A DNA stretch of 5,357 nt from JBEKYD01 sp049509915 (GCA_049509915.1 JBEKZL010000395.1:1-5357); one strand, 5' to 3'; shown: positions 1 through 5,357, counted from the stretch's first letter. Program-made: numbers and translations. Notes: generated by a model not told the origin, from the letters alone.

Positions 1-122
1 CGGAAACCTATCAATCTGGCATCAAAGTATCTGACGCGGACCTCGCTCAGGTGAAAATCCGCCGCGACAAGTTTCATGGCGACTGGAACTACGAAATCGA
101 GCCCCGCCACCCATCCCTCTGA
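1..122 (+). CDS. ISAzo13-family transposase, C-terminal end (partial)
   Basis: The open frame runs from base 3 to the TGA at 120-122 and gives 39 residues; the start lies upstream of the window. The tail contains KFHGDWNYEIEPR, close to the conserved end of DDE transposases of the ISAzo13 (Rhodopirellula-type) family, which typically finish with a phrase like HGDWNYTI.PR. The catalytic acidic residues belong to the missing upstream part, so activity cannot be judged. Identification rests on this short motif alone. It is convincing because the F-H-G-D-W-N-Y run is distinctive and lies just before the stop codon, as expected for the family. It reads toward the minus-strand genes, so the insertion sequence and its neighbour are convergent. 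Confidence 0.75.
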   Translation, partial: ETYQSGIKVSDADLAQVKIRRDKFHGDWNYEIEPRHPSL

Positions 123-145
123 CTAGTTTATTTCTAGACAGACCC
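1..145 (+). mobile_element. Right end of an ISAzo13-type insertion sequence (partial)
   Basis: The window opens inside an insertion sequence; its left part lies outside. Seen: the last 39 codons of a transposase end at 122, followed by a short AT-rich tail and then the palindromic junction CCCTAAGGG (143-151), after which GC-rich host-like sequence begins. I place the outer end near 145 because, read from outside inward, the sequence begins GGGTCTGTCTAGAAAT, which resembles the terminal inverted repeats of many insertion sequences. That boundary is inference: the other end and the target duplication cannot be seen. The neighbouring reading frame stops exactly at this junction, which fits an insertion into that gene. 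Confidence 0.55.
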
Positions 146-147
146 TA
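123..147. other. Candidate insertion-sequence terminus and host junction
   Basis: Between the transposase stop and the neighbouring gene lies an AT-rich stretch (TAGTTTATTTCTAGACAGA) ending in CCC at 143-145. The stop codon of the frame that best continues the neighbouring gene, TAG on the minus strand at 147-145, straddles the proposed junction: TA would come from the gene and G from the element. This is the pattern left when an insertion truncates an open frame. The exact end is inferred, not demonstrated. Confidence 0.35.
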
Positions 148-178
148 AGGGCTCTCGCGGTTGACCCCACGCCGAAGC

Positions 179-835
179 TTACCCGCCTCTTCGAACTGGA
201 CCTCTTCGGCGGGCGTCGCGGGGATGCGCGGGCCAAGGTACCGGGAGTGCCGGCAAGGCGGGATAAGCACCCCAGGGATTGTGGATCCAGGCTGGAAACG
301 CTCCATTGGCGGGAGGGAACGCCTGCAGTGCGCCGTTTTGATCCATAACGTAATCGTTATTGAAGCCGCCGTAGCGGGTGTAGCAGCAGGTGTTGCCAAC
401 GTGAATATCGATGGGAATGACGGGGGACGCGGGTATCGCTTGCGCCGGCGCTCCGCTCCCAATGACAATCTCGTGCTGGTTATAAGCTTGATCCATCCAG
501 CCCACGGCCTGGAAGGCTTCCGCGAGATTCTGCGGATATACGCAAAGGATCTTGCCGAGTTGCCCGCCAACCTGGCCTTGCACGGCCGCGAGAGCGGGCA
601 GAAACTTGTGAGCCAGGTTGTGCCGCCGCAGAGTGGGAAGGAGCTTCCGGTATATCAGCGCCGCATTACCGGCATCGCCGCTGAAATGAATCTTCCACCC
701 CTCATCCGGAATAGTCATTTGCGCACTGTACCAATGCCAGCCATTCATGAAGGTGTAGCGGTTGAGTTCCGAGGCCGTCACCAGCATACCCGGTGCAGGT
801 CCAAAGTTCGCATTCGCGAAAGGTGCAGGATGCAT
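179..835 (-). CDS. Orphan LanKC N-terminal lyase-like domain protein, 3' end probably frameshifted and truncated
   Basis: The frame gives 218 residues. Seen: EGWKIHFSG at 45-53, HKFLPA at 76-81, GKILCVYP at 94-101, YTRYGGF at 152-158 and AWIHNPWG at 182-189. In this order they match the N-terminal domain of class III/IV lanthipeptide synthetases (RamC/LabKC/VenL), where the corresponding phrases are GWKIHVSA, FKF, GKFxTVYP and YxRYGGF. That domain is related to OspF-type phosphothreonine lyases, which eliminate phosphate from phosphorylated Ser/Thr. The Lys-x-His pair (K48, H50) and K77 correspond to its catalytic region. Missing are the kinase and LanC-like cyclase domains, which normally follow. 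The start at 835 is backed by GAGGGG four bases upstream. The last ~30 residues (PRDARRRGPVRRGG) look out of frame. One base fewer in CCCC at 270-273 would lead into a more protein-like tail (EEVQFEEAGKLRRG) ending at 145, beside the insertion sequence. It may be a pseudogene; no precursor peptide is evident nearby. Confidence 0.6.
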   Translation of the reverse strand: MHPAPFANANFGPAPGMLVTASELNRYTFMNGWHWYSAQMTIPDEGWKIHFSGDAGNAALIYRKLLPTLRRHNLAHKFLPALAAVQGQVGGQLGKILCVYPQNLAEAFQAVGWMDQAYNQHEIVIGSGAPAQAIPASPVIPIDIHVGNTCCYTRYGGFNNDYVMDQNGALQAFPPANGAFPAWIHNPWGAYPALPALPVPWPAHPRDARRRGPVRRGG

Positions 836-1126
836 TTTTCCCCTCTTTCTCGCGCGGCGGACAGGATCCGCGGCTTAGGGGCGCCTGGCGGGATTACCGC
901 TCTAGCCTCCCCGATAGCAGAAAGTATATCGCAGGTCGCCTGGATCGCAGCCAGGATTTTTGGGCCGAAAAAGCACACAGATACCCGTGAAGAGCGGGGC
1001 CAGCGAGCAGCCTGGCCGCGCGTTGACGTACTGCGCGTACCGGCCCGGGGGAACAGCACGCGGAATCGTCGAGGAGAGACTCCAAACTCCCGGCGGCGTG
1101 GAATATGTTACGGCCTGGCGCTCGCC
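836..1126. other. Spacer between the phnX-like gene and the LanKC-domain gene
   Basis: This 291-bp stretch has no convincing gene. Short minus-strand frames exist (for example 894-1085 from TTG and 778-1059 from GTG), but neither has a ribosome-binding site or recognisable protein features. On the minus strand, TATACT (923-928) could be a -10 element for the gene starting at 835, with no good -35 at 16-18 bp; treat it as a weak candidate. GAGGGG (840-845) is the likely ribosome-binding site of that gene. The spacer suggests the LanKC-domain gene is transcribed separately from the enzyme genes upstream. Confidence 0.3.
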
Positions 1127-1144
1127 CTAAAGGGGGCGCTCGCC
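1117..1144. repeat. 10-bp direct repeat and small hairpin across the phnX-like stop codon
   Basis: GGCGCTCGCC occurs at 1117-1126 and again at 1135-1144, separated by eight bases that contain the stop codon. The central CCCTAAAGGG (1125-1134) is self-complementary, and on the mRNA strand CGCCC-CCTTTA-GGGCG can form a five-base-pair stem around the stop. There is no U-tract, so this is not a standard intrinsic terminator. It may be a slippage duplication that remade the C-terminus or a transcript-end structure. Confidence 0.4.
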
Positions 1145-1951
1145 GCGCGCCAGGCGGGCGGTGATGTCGTCCACCACAGGGATGAGATCGGCGGTAGAGG
1201 CGATGATGTAGTGGGGGCCTTTGGCGGCCAGGCGGGCGCGGGCGCCGCTCATCCGTTCCTCCAGGTCAGCCGGCGAAAGCCGGTCCAGGTCCTCGCGCGA
1301 CAGGCCGATTTCATTTCCGTGGCGCAGAACCGAGACGGCCCACATGCCGGCGGCGTGGGCTTCCTCGATGTCGGCCAGCGTGTCTCCCACCTTGACGAAC
1401 GTCCACATGGGATACAGGTTCAGCTTCTGCGCGGCGTAGAAGGCCATCCACGGCGCCGGTCTTCCCTTCCCCACAAGGTCCGGGCACACCCATAGATCGG
1501 GTGTGTATCCGCCTTCGCCGGCCAGGCGGATCAGGTCCACCATCATGCCAGTATCGAAACCGGTGGTGTTGGCTATCTTGATGCCGCGCGCGCGCAGTCG
1601 GCGCACCACCTCGGGCACGCCCGGAATCACGTCGCAGTGACGCTTCAAAACCTCCATCTGCAGCGGCGTGAATTCGGCGTAGAGGCGGTCGAGATCCTCC
1701 CCGGTGGGCGCCGCGCCGTTGGCACGCGCCCAGCGCTCGACCACCGAGGGGTCGCTCAGAAGGGTCCAGATGTGATCCTTTTTGTGGGTGCCCATAGGGC
1801 CGCGGGCTTCCGCTTCGGTGACGGCGACGCCGTGGCGGGCGAACAGCTCCACGAAGGCCACAACGGGCCCGCGGCTGCCGAAATCGAGAGTGGTACCGGA
1901 AATGTCGAAGATGACGGCGCGGACGCCGTTCGGCTGGGTAGTTTGGCTCAT
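1127..1951 (-). CDS. phnX: Phosphonoacetaldehyde hydrolase (phosphonatase, PhnX family)
   Basis: This HAD-superfamily enzyme has 274 residues, the usual PhnX length. Known PhnX enzymes cleave the C-P bond of phosphonoacetaldehyde to acetaldehyde and phosphate in the cytoplasm, using an Asp nucleophile and a cap-domain Lys Schiff base. Seen, with Bacillus cereus PhnX numbering in brackets: nucleophile D16 (12), M53 (49), Schiff-base K57 (53), H60 (56), T130 (126), R164 (160), and D190 and D194 (186, 190) in GDTLAD. The constant offset of four makes the alignment secure. GRPAPWM and YPMW are also PhnX-like. Deviations: the nucleophile motif is DISGT rather than DWAGT, S26 replaces Cys22, and F132 replaces Tyr128, so substrate preference may differ. 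The ATG at 1951 is chosen because AGGAG lies five bases upstream; the open frame to 2212 would overlap the dehydrogenase and adds composition-biased sequence. It lies 82 bp after the dehydrogenase, probably co-transcribed. No phnW is seen. Confidence 0.85.
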   Translation of the reverse strand: MSQTTQPNGVRAVIFDISGTTLDFGSRGPVVAFVELFARHGVAVTEAEARGPMGTHKKDHIWTLLSDPSVVERWARANGAAPTGEDLDRLYAEFTPLQMEVLKRHCDVIPGVPEVVRRLRARGIKIANTTGFDTGMMVDLIRLAGEGGYTPDLWVCPDLVGKGRPAPWMAFYAAQKLNLYPMWTFVKVGDTLADIEEAHAAGMWAVSVLRHGNEIGLSREDLDRLSPADLEERMSGARARLAAKGPHYIIASTADLIPVVDDITARLARGERPL

Positions 1952-1956
1952 TCTCG

Positions 1957-1961
1957 CTCCT
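1957..1961 (-). promoter_or_regulatory. Ribosome-binding site deciding the phnX-like start
   Basis: AGGAG on the minus strand lies five bases before the ATG at 1951. It fixes this start over the in-frame upstream starts within the dehydrogenase gene. Confidence 0.7.
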
Positions 1962-1980
1962 GAAAAATCTGTACTGCGAT

Positions 1981-2019
1981 GCGCGACCCGGGCGGTCGCG
2001 CGCGGACGCGGGCGTCCGC
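1981..2019. repeat. Two adjacent GC-rich hairpins in the dehydrogenase-phnX spacer
   Basis: Two perfect inverted repeats sit back to back. The first has arms GCGCGACC (1981-1988) and GGTCGCGC (1994-2001) with a five-base loop. The second has arms GCGGACG (2002-2008) and CGTCCGC (2013-2019) with a four-base loop. They fill about half of the 82-bp spacer and leave the ribosome-binding site of the downstream gene free. There is no T-tract. They look like a REP-type dispersed palindrome or an mRNA-stabilising/attenuating structure between two co-transcribed genes. The motif GCGCGCGG...GCGTCCGCC within it recurs at 3190-3210. Confidence 0.55.
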
Positions 2020-2033
2020 CCCACCAAAGACTC

Positions 2034-3131
2034 TCATGGGACCAGCGCCACGCGCGGCGGGCGCTGGCTTTCGGCGAAGGCGATGGCGGCGTTGACTTCT
2101 CGCAATGGGAAGGTGGCCCCAACCAGGTCCGCAAAGGGGAAGCGATTGACGGCGCCGGCAAGGAATGCCAATGCGCATTCCAAATCCTCGGGCGAGTAGT
2201 TGTAGACGCCAATGATTCGGACCATGCGGCGGACCAGTTGTTCGGCGTCGAGCTGCGACGGGCGGCTCGGGAATGTGGCGCCGGCCATCACGAAGCGGCC
2301 GCCCATGCGCAGCAGGCCGACGCCAAGCTCGACGGATTCCGGATAGCCGGCGAATTCCAGGCCGGCATCGGCGCCCCGTCCCTGGCTGAGTTCTTTCACG
2401 CGCGCGGCAATTTCCGCCGGCGGCAAGGCGCTGTCAAACGCTACACTGGCGCCAAAGCGCAACGCTCTTCCGCGCCGGCGCGGGTCGGGCTCGATCGCGA
2501 CGACGCAGCGGGCACCCCCGGAAGCCGCCATCGCACAAGCGGTCAGGCCGAGCATCCCCGCGCCATGGACGACGACGACTTCATCTTCGACCGCGCCGGC
2601 GTTGCGGAACACCGCCGCCACGGTGGCGGTGGCGCAGTTGGCGGGGCTGGCTACGGCATCGGGCACGCCGCGCGGGACGCGGAAGATGGCGGTGCCTTCG
2701 GGCAGGTGGCAGTACTCCGCCATACCGCCGGTCAAAACCCGGCCGGGCGCGATCCGTTCGTGGCCGAACTTCATCAAACGCTCGCACTTGGGCCGCAACC
2801 CGTGGCGGCAGTAGAAGCACACCCCGCAGCTCCATACCATGGACCAGGTGACGCGGTCGCCGGACCCGAGCGGGCGGCCACTATAGTCACGCGTGCCCAG
2901 CGGACCCATGCCGGCGATTTCGCCCACCATTTCGTGACCCAGTATGGACGGCGTGGGCGAGTGGCGCCGGCCGGACCAGGAATGCAGGTCGCTGCCGCAA
3001 ATAGTGGCGCAGCGCACGCGCACCAGCGCTTCGCTGCCCGCCAGCGGGGGAATGGGAAACCGGTCGAGGGCGAGCGGCTCGCCAACGGCGCGAAACACCG
3101 CCGCCAGCGAAGTGGATGGAGAATCGGTCAT
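2034..3131 (-). CDS. Zinc-dependent alcohol dehydrogenase (MDR family, phosphonate-associated type)
   Basis: This 365-residue medium-chain dehydrogenase interconverts an alcohol and an aldehyde or ketone with NAD(P) in the cytoplasm. Seen: catalytic-zinc residues C45 (in CGSD), H66-E67 (GHE) and probably C166 (NCATAT); the structural-zinc quartet C102, C105, C108 and C116; the Rossmann fold GAGMLG (190-195); and E214 at the end of the second strand, which favours NAD over NADP. The C-terminal half (GADAGLEFAGYPESVE, GVYNYSPEDLE, FPL.EVNAA) resembles, from memory, the subfamily described as a putative phosphonate-catabolism-associated alcohol dehydrogenase (TIGR03366), and a PhnX homologue follows directly. 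Inference: it may oxidise a hydroxyalkylphosphonate to the aldehyde used by that enzyme, or process the released aldehyde. The ATG at 3131 follows GGAGG at eight bases; the ATG in between soon meets a stop. It starts 108 bp after the GH172 stop. The substrate is unproven. Confidence 0.85.
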   Translation of the reverse strand: MTDSPSTSLAAVFRAVGEPLALDRFPIPPLAGSEALVRVRCATICGSDLHSWSGRRHSPTPSILGHEMVGEIAGMGPLGTRDYSGRPLGSGDRVTWSMVWSCGVCFYCRHGLRPKCERLMKFGHERIAPGRVLTGGMAEYCHLPEGTAIFRVPRGVPDAVASPANCATATVAAVFRNAGAVEDEVVVVHGAGMLGLTACAMAASGGARCVVAIEPDPRRRGRALRFGASVAFDSALPPAEIAARVKELSQGRGADAGLEFAGYPESVELGVGLLRMGGRFVMAGATFPSRPSQLDAEQLVRRMVRIIGVYNYSPEDLECALAFLAGAVNRFPFADLVGATFPLREVNAAIAFAESQRPPRVALVP

Positions 3132-3239
3132 GGGGTCATCCTCCGACAGCCGGGGTCAACACAAGGATAACTTCACGGCGGCTTCGATGGCGCGCGGCGT
3201 AGCGTCCGCCGGGCTATATTGCCTCGGAAGGAAGAAACG
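3132..3239. other. Spacer between the GH172 and dehydrogenase genes
   Basis: This 108-bp spacer has no gene. It holds the ribosome-binding site GGAGG (3140-3144, minus strand) for the dehydrogenase and a copy of the GC-rich repeat motif at 3190-3210. I see no terminator with a T-tract and no clear promoter, so read-through from the GH172 gene is possible. Confidence 0.45.
3190..3210. repeat. Second copy of the GC-rich spacer motif
   Basis: GCGCGCGG (3190-3197), a four-base gap and GCGTCCGCC (3202-3210) repeat, in the same orientation, the arrangement at 1998-2020 where the gap is six bases. Here the palindrome is imperfect: GCGG-CG faces CG-T-CCGC with one unpaired base. Both copies lie in spacers, which supports a dispersed intergenic repeat rather than coding bias. 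Confidence 0.4.
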
Positions 3240-5357
3240 TCAGCGCGCCGTGAACTTCGGCATCACAAAGCTGTATGCGGTGTAGCGCATTTCGCTCCAG
3301 GCCAGTTCGGGCAGAGGATAGCCGGGGAACAGCGGCCTGGATACGGGCGTGAACTTCACCCGGACGCGGATGGCCTTGCGCCCTTCAGTCAAGGCAAGAG
3401 GGAGCAGGAATTCGTCGTCGCGGAAACGGCGGTTGGAGGTCTCGACGAAGTGCTGGGTGGCGCCGAGTTCCTGCCGGGCGCCGGGGTCGGAGAAAACGCA
3501 GGTGTTGGAGCCGGCCAGGTACCAGATGCCGGCCGGCTTCCACTCGCGCCGGCCCGCTCCGGCATCGGCCACGAAAACCTCCGCTCGCTGATTGGGAAAC
3601 GAATAGTCGAGCTTTCGGCGGAGCATGACGCCGAAGTTGCTCGGGTCGATTCGCAGGGTGAACTCGGAAAACGTTTTGGTGGTGCGGCCACGATCGGTTT
3701 CGGCCGGGTAGATCTCGCGGCCGTTGAGCGTGTCCGGCCCCCATTCGTAGCGCGAGGTAATCGCGTAGGGCGGCGAAGCGTCCGGCGACGAGTATCGATG
3801 GCGGCGCTCGCTGGCAAGATCGCCGACGATCAGCTCATCGGTTTGGACCAGCGAGGGCGCGGGAAGGCCGTACCAGTACGTGACGGTTTGATAGTGCTCG
3901 GTGGATTCATTATTGCCGCCGTGCTCCAGTTGAATTCGCGCATTCCTGCCGAAGGGCATCAGGTCCGCCAGCAGGAAGCGATAGGCCGATTCGATTCTAT
4001 CCTCGCTATTGACGGCTGCCTGGGCGCTCCGGGCGCCGGTGGGATGGCCGGCGAAAGGTAGAGTCATGGTTTCGCCACCCCAGTAATCTCCGCCGCCGCC
4101 CCACTCTTCTGTCCCGGTGCCTTGCGCTTGCGGCGTGCGGCTATCGTCGAAGAAGAAGCGCGGGTCGCCTTCCAGAGTATTTAGGACGGCGGCGTGAGAG
4201 AAGATGAAAGACGTGCCGACGAACTGGCCGGACCAGTCGCCGCCTCCTTCGGTCCGGGTGGTGTCGAGCAGCACCAGATCCTTGCCGGGCTCGGGCGCGG
4301 GATGGTCGCGATAAGTGGCGTGAAAATAGCCGGTCTGGTTGGGCGGATCGCGATACGGCGCGAAGCGAACCTTCCAGTCGATATCGGCGATCGGCAGATC
4401 GGCACCGGTGAGTTCGACACGCGCCGATCGAAAGAAGGGCATGGGGAAGTAACAGCTCAGGTAGACCCGGTCCGGACCGTAGCGGATCACCATGGGGAAG
4501 GACCGGACAAGATATTCGCGGTTGTCGCGGTTGTAGAGAACGCCCGCGCCGTAAAAAAGCCCGATGGGAGCGTCAATCGAGGCTGTGGCGCGGCCGTCCC
4601 AGGTAACGCGCAGCTGGACCCGGGAGAATTCCAGCGCCCGGGCGCGCGGGACGGAGAACTCGAGCGCCCGTAGCATGGTGGGGCCATCGGCGCCGCTCCA
4701 AACGGAAACCGTTCGGTCGGCAGGAACCTCGATTCGGCCGGATTGTTCGCGAATGCCGCCGGTGCCGGCCGGCGCCAGGTCGGTGCCGGAACGGTTGATA
4801 AGGTCGACCACATCTGCGTCCGGCGGCGCGCCGTCCCAAGACGAGATAGGGCGAGACAGCCTGGCGCCATCTACGAACTGATGATAGATGTAATAGCCTG
4901 TACCGTAGAACGTGCGCGAATAAGCCATCCGCAACGATTGCGTGAAGCCGATCGGCACCCAACTGAGGTCGGCGCCCTTGGTTTCAGCCCACGTCCACGC
5001 CAGCGGCTTGGGGAACGAGCGGTCGGGCAGAAATACGGAGCCGGGCGCGGGGTGCAATGGGTCGGCGGTGCTGGTCTCCTGGACGATGCGGTCATGGCCG
5101 TCCACCTCGTAGCGCCACGGACTGCCGTGCCAGTGGTTGTAGCGGACGAAGTAGAGGACGCCGGGCGATTCCACGTCCAGGGTGACATTAAAATCGTCGG
5201 CCTCCTGATAAAGGAAGTGGGAAGCGTCGGCGCTCTCGTTGCCGCCGCGCCGGTCGTAGGTGCTGCGCATGTAGGCCCGCGCGCCGATGCGCTGATAGGG
5301 CCAGCGCTCCCACTGGCGATAGGCGTCGGCGCCAACCGGGATGGCAGGCGGCTGGGC
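3240..5357 (-). CDS. DUF2961 / GH172 glycoside hydrolase, N-terminus off window
   Basis: The frame stays open to the window edge, giving 705 residues with the start missing; the internal ATG at 5270 is not the start because DUF2961-like sequence (YRQWERWP, then TYDRRGGN) runs through it. Characterised GH172 enzymes act on fructofuranosidic or arabinofuranosidic linkages. Seen, numbered from the window edge: the RGGN motif (37-40), an early jelly-roll segment with WVPIGF, then VTWDG...APIGLFYG and YFPMPFFRSA, which are typical of the family. LEGD carries E396 and GTGTEE carries E417, exactly 21 residues apart, as are Glu270 and Glu291, the catalytic pair I recall for the Bifidobacterium dentium enzyme. 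The following EEWGGGGDYWGG differs from the common EDYFGGGW. A C-terminal beta domain (LRRKLDYSFPNQRAEVFV...RRFRDDEFLLP) resembles an added carbohydrate-binding jelly roll. The protein is well above the usual ~400 residues. A signal peptide cannot be assessed. It is the first visible gene of a possible operon with the dehydrogenase and phnX-like gene. Substrate unknown. Confidence 0.88.
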   Translation of the reverse strand, partial: AQPPAIPVGADAYRQWERWPYQRIGARAYMRSTYDRRGGNESADASHFLYQEADDFNVTLDVESPGVLYFVRYNHWHGSPWRYEVDGHDRIVQETSTADPLHPAPGSVFLPDRSFPKPLAWTWAETKGADLSWVPIGFTQSLRMAYSRTFYGTGYYIYHQFVDGARLSRPISSWDGAPPDADVVDLINRSGTDLAPAGTGGIREQSGRIEVPADRTVSVWSGADGPTMLRALEFSVPRARALEFSRVQLRVTWDGRATASIDAPIGLFYGAGVLYNRDNREYLVRSFPMVIRYGPDRVYLSCYFPMPFFRSARVELTGADLPIADIDWKVRFAPYRDPPNQTGYFHATYRDHPAPEPGKDLVLLDTTRTEGGGDWSGQFVGTSFIFSHAAVLNTLEGDPRFFFDDSRTPQAQGTGTEEWGGGGDYWGGETMTLPFAGHPTGARSAQAAVNSEDRIESAYRFLLADLMPFGRNARIQLEHGGNNESTEHYQTVTYWYGLPAPSLVQTDELIVGDLASERRHRYSSPDASPPYAITSRYEWGPDTLNGREIYPAETDRGRTTKTFSEFTLRIDPSNFGVMLRRKLDYSFPNQRAEVFVADAGAGRREWKPAGIWYLAGSNTCVFSDPGARQELGATQHFVETSNRRFRDDEFLLPLALTEGRKAIRVRVKFTPVSRPLFPGYPLPELAWSEMRYTAYSFVMPKFTAR

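Noticed and set aside
345..360. Perfect inverted repeat ATAACG-TAAT-CGTTAT, considered as an operator
   Set aside because: It lies inside the coding region of the LanKC-like domain, where the codons for NNDYVMD create it. No second copy or promoter is nearby.
778..1059. 93-codon minus-strand frame overlapping the start of the LanKC-domain gene
   Set aside because: It has a GTG start with no ribosome-binding site, and its last part is out of frame with a gene supported by motifs and a good Shine-Dalgarno sequence.
894..1085. Small frame with a Ser/Cys-rich start, considered as a lanthipeptide precursor for the LanKC-like domain
   Set aside because: It starts at TTG without a usable ribosome-binding site, has no leader motif of class III precursors and no clear Ser-x2-Ser-x3-Cys core.
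161..1495. Long plus-strand open frame of 444 codons
   Set aside because: It runs antisense through two recognisable minus-strand genes and a spacer. Its translation has no family features and is Arg/Gly/Ala-rich, as expected of an opposite-strand shadow in GC-rich DNA.
1952..2212. N-terminal extension of the phosphonatase to 361 residues
   Set aside because: The extra residues overlap the 3' end of the dehydrogenase and match nothing in PhnX. The ATG at 1951 has an AGGAG site and yields the family length.
1782..3170. Plus-strand open frame of 462 codons
   Set aside because: It lies opposite the dehydrogenase and part of the phosphonatase, both identified by many motifs. Its own translation shows no recognisable domain.
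3219..4061. Plus-strand open frame of 280 codons
   Set aside because: It is antisense to the clearly identified GH172 gene and lacks protein-like features.

Overview
The window is GC-rich and gene-dense. The four genes whose function can be read are a transposase tail, a lanthipeptide-synthetase-type domain, a phosphonate-related enzyme pair and a very large DUF2961/GH172 glycosidase. This mixture, with GC-rich palindromes between genes and an ISAzo13-type element, suggests a soil bacterium with a large genome. An Acidobacteriota of the Bryobacterales/Solibacter type is my guess. That is inference from style and gene content; no marker gene is present.

Layout. Positions 1-145 (+ strand) are the right end of an insertion sequence carrying the last 39 codons of an ISAzo13/Rhodopirellula-type transposase. 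All remaining recognisable genes lie on the minus strand and read right to left. 3240-5357 is a DUF2961 (GH172) glycoside hydrolase whose N-terminus is off the window. 2034-3131 is a zinc-dependent alcohol dehydrogenase. 1127-1951 is a phosphonoacetaldehyde hydrolase (PhnX family). After a 291-bp spacer, 179-835 is a small protein resembling only the N-terminal lyase-like domain of class III lanthipeptide synthetases (LanKC). Its 3' end appears frameshifted, and it stops about where the insertion sequence begins, so it is probably a damaged remnant.

How the genes may work together. The dehydrogenase and PhnX homologue are adjacent and co-directional, and no PhnW transaminase is visible. A plausible reading is that the dehydrogenase oxidises a hydroxy-phosphonate to an aldehyde and the PhnX homologue cleaves its C-P bond through a Schiff-base lysine, releasing phosphate. 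It could equally act on the aldehyde product. The GH172 protein upstream could be co-transcribed (gap 108 bp), which raises the untested idea that a phosphonate-bearing glycan is the source. The two spacers inside this group share a GC-rich repeat motif, and one spacer carries two back-to-back perfect hairpins.

No tRNA, rRNA, CRISPR array or convincing riboswitch was seen. The most unusual points are the orphan LanKC-type lyase domain, its probable disruption by the insertion sequence, and the substituted active site of the PhnX homologue.
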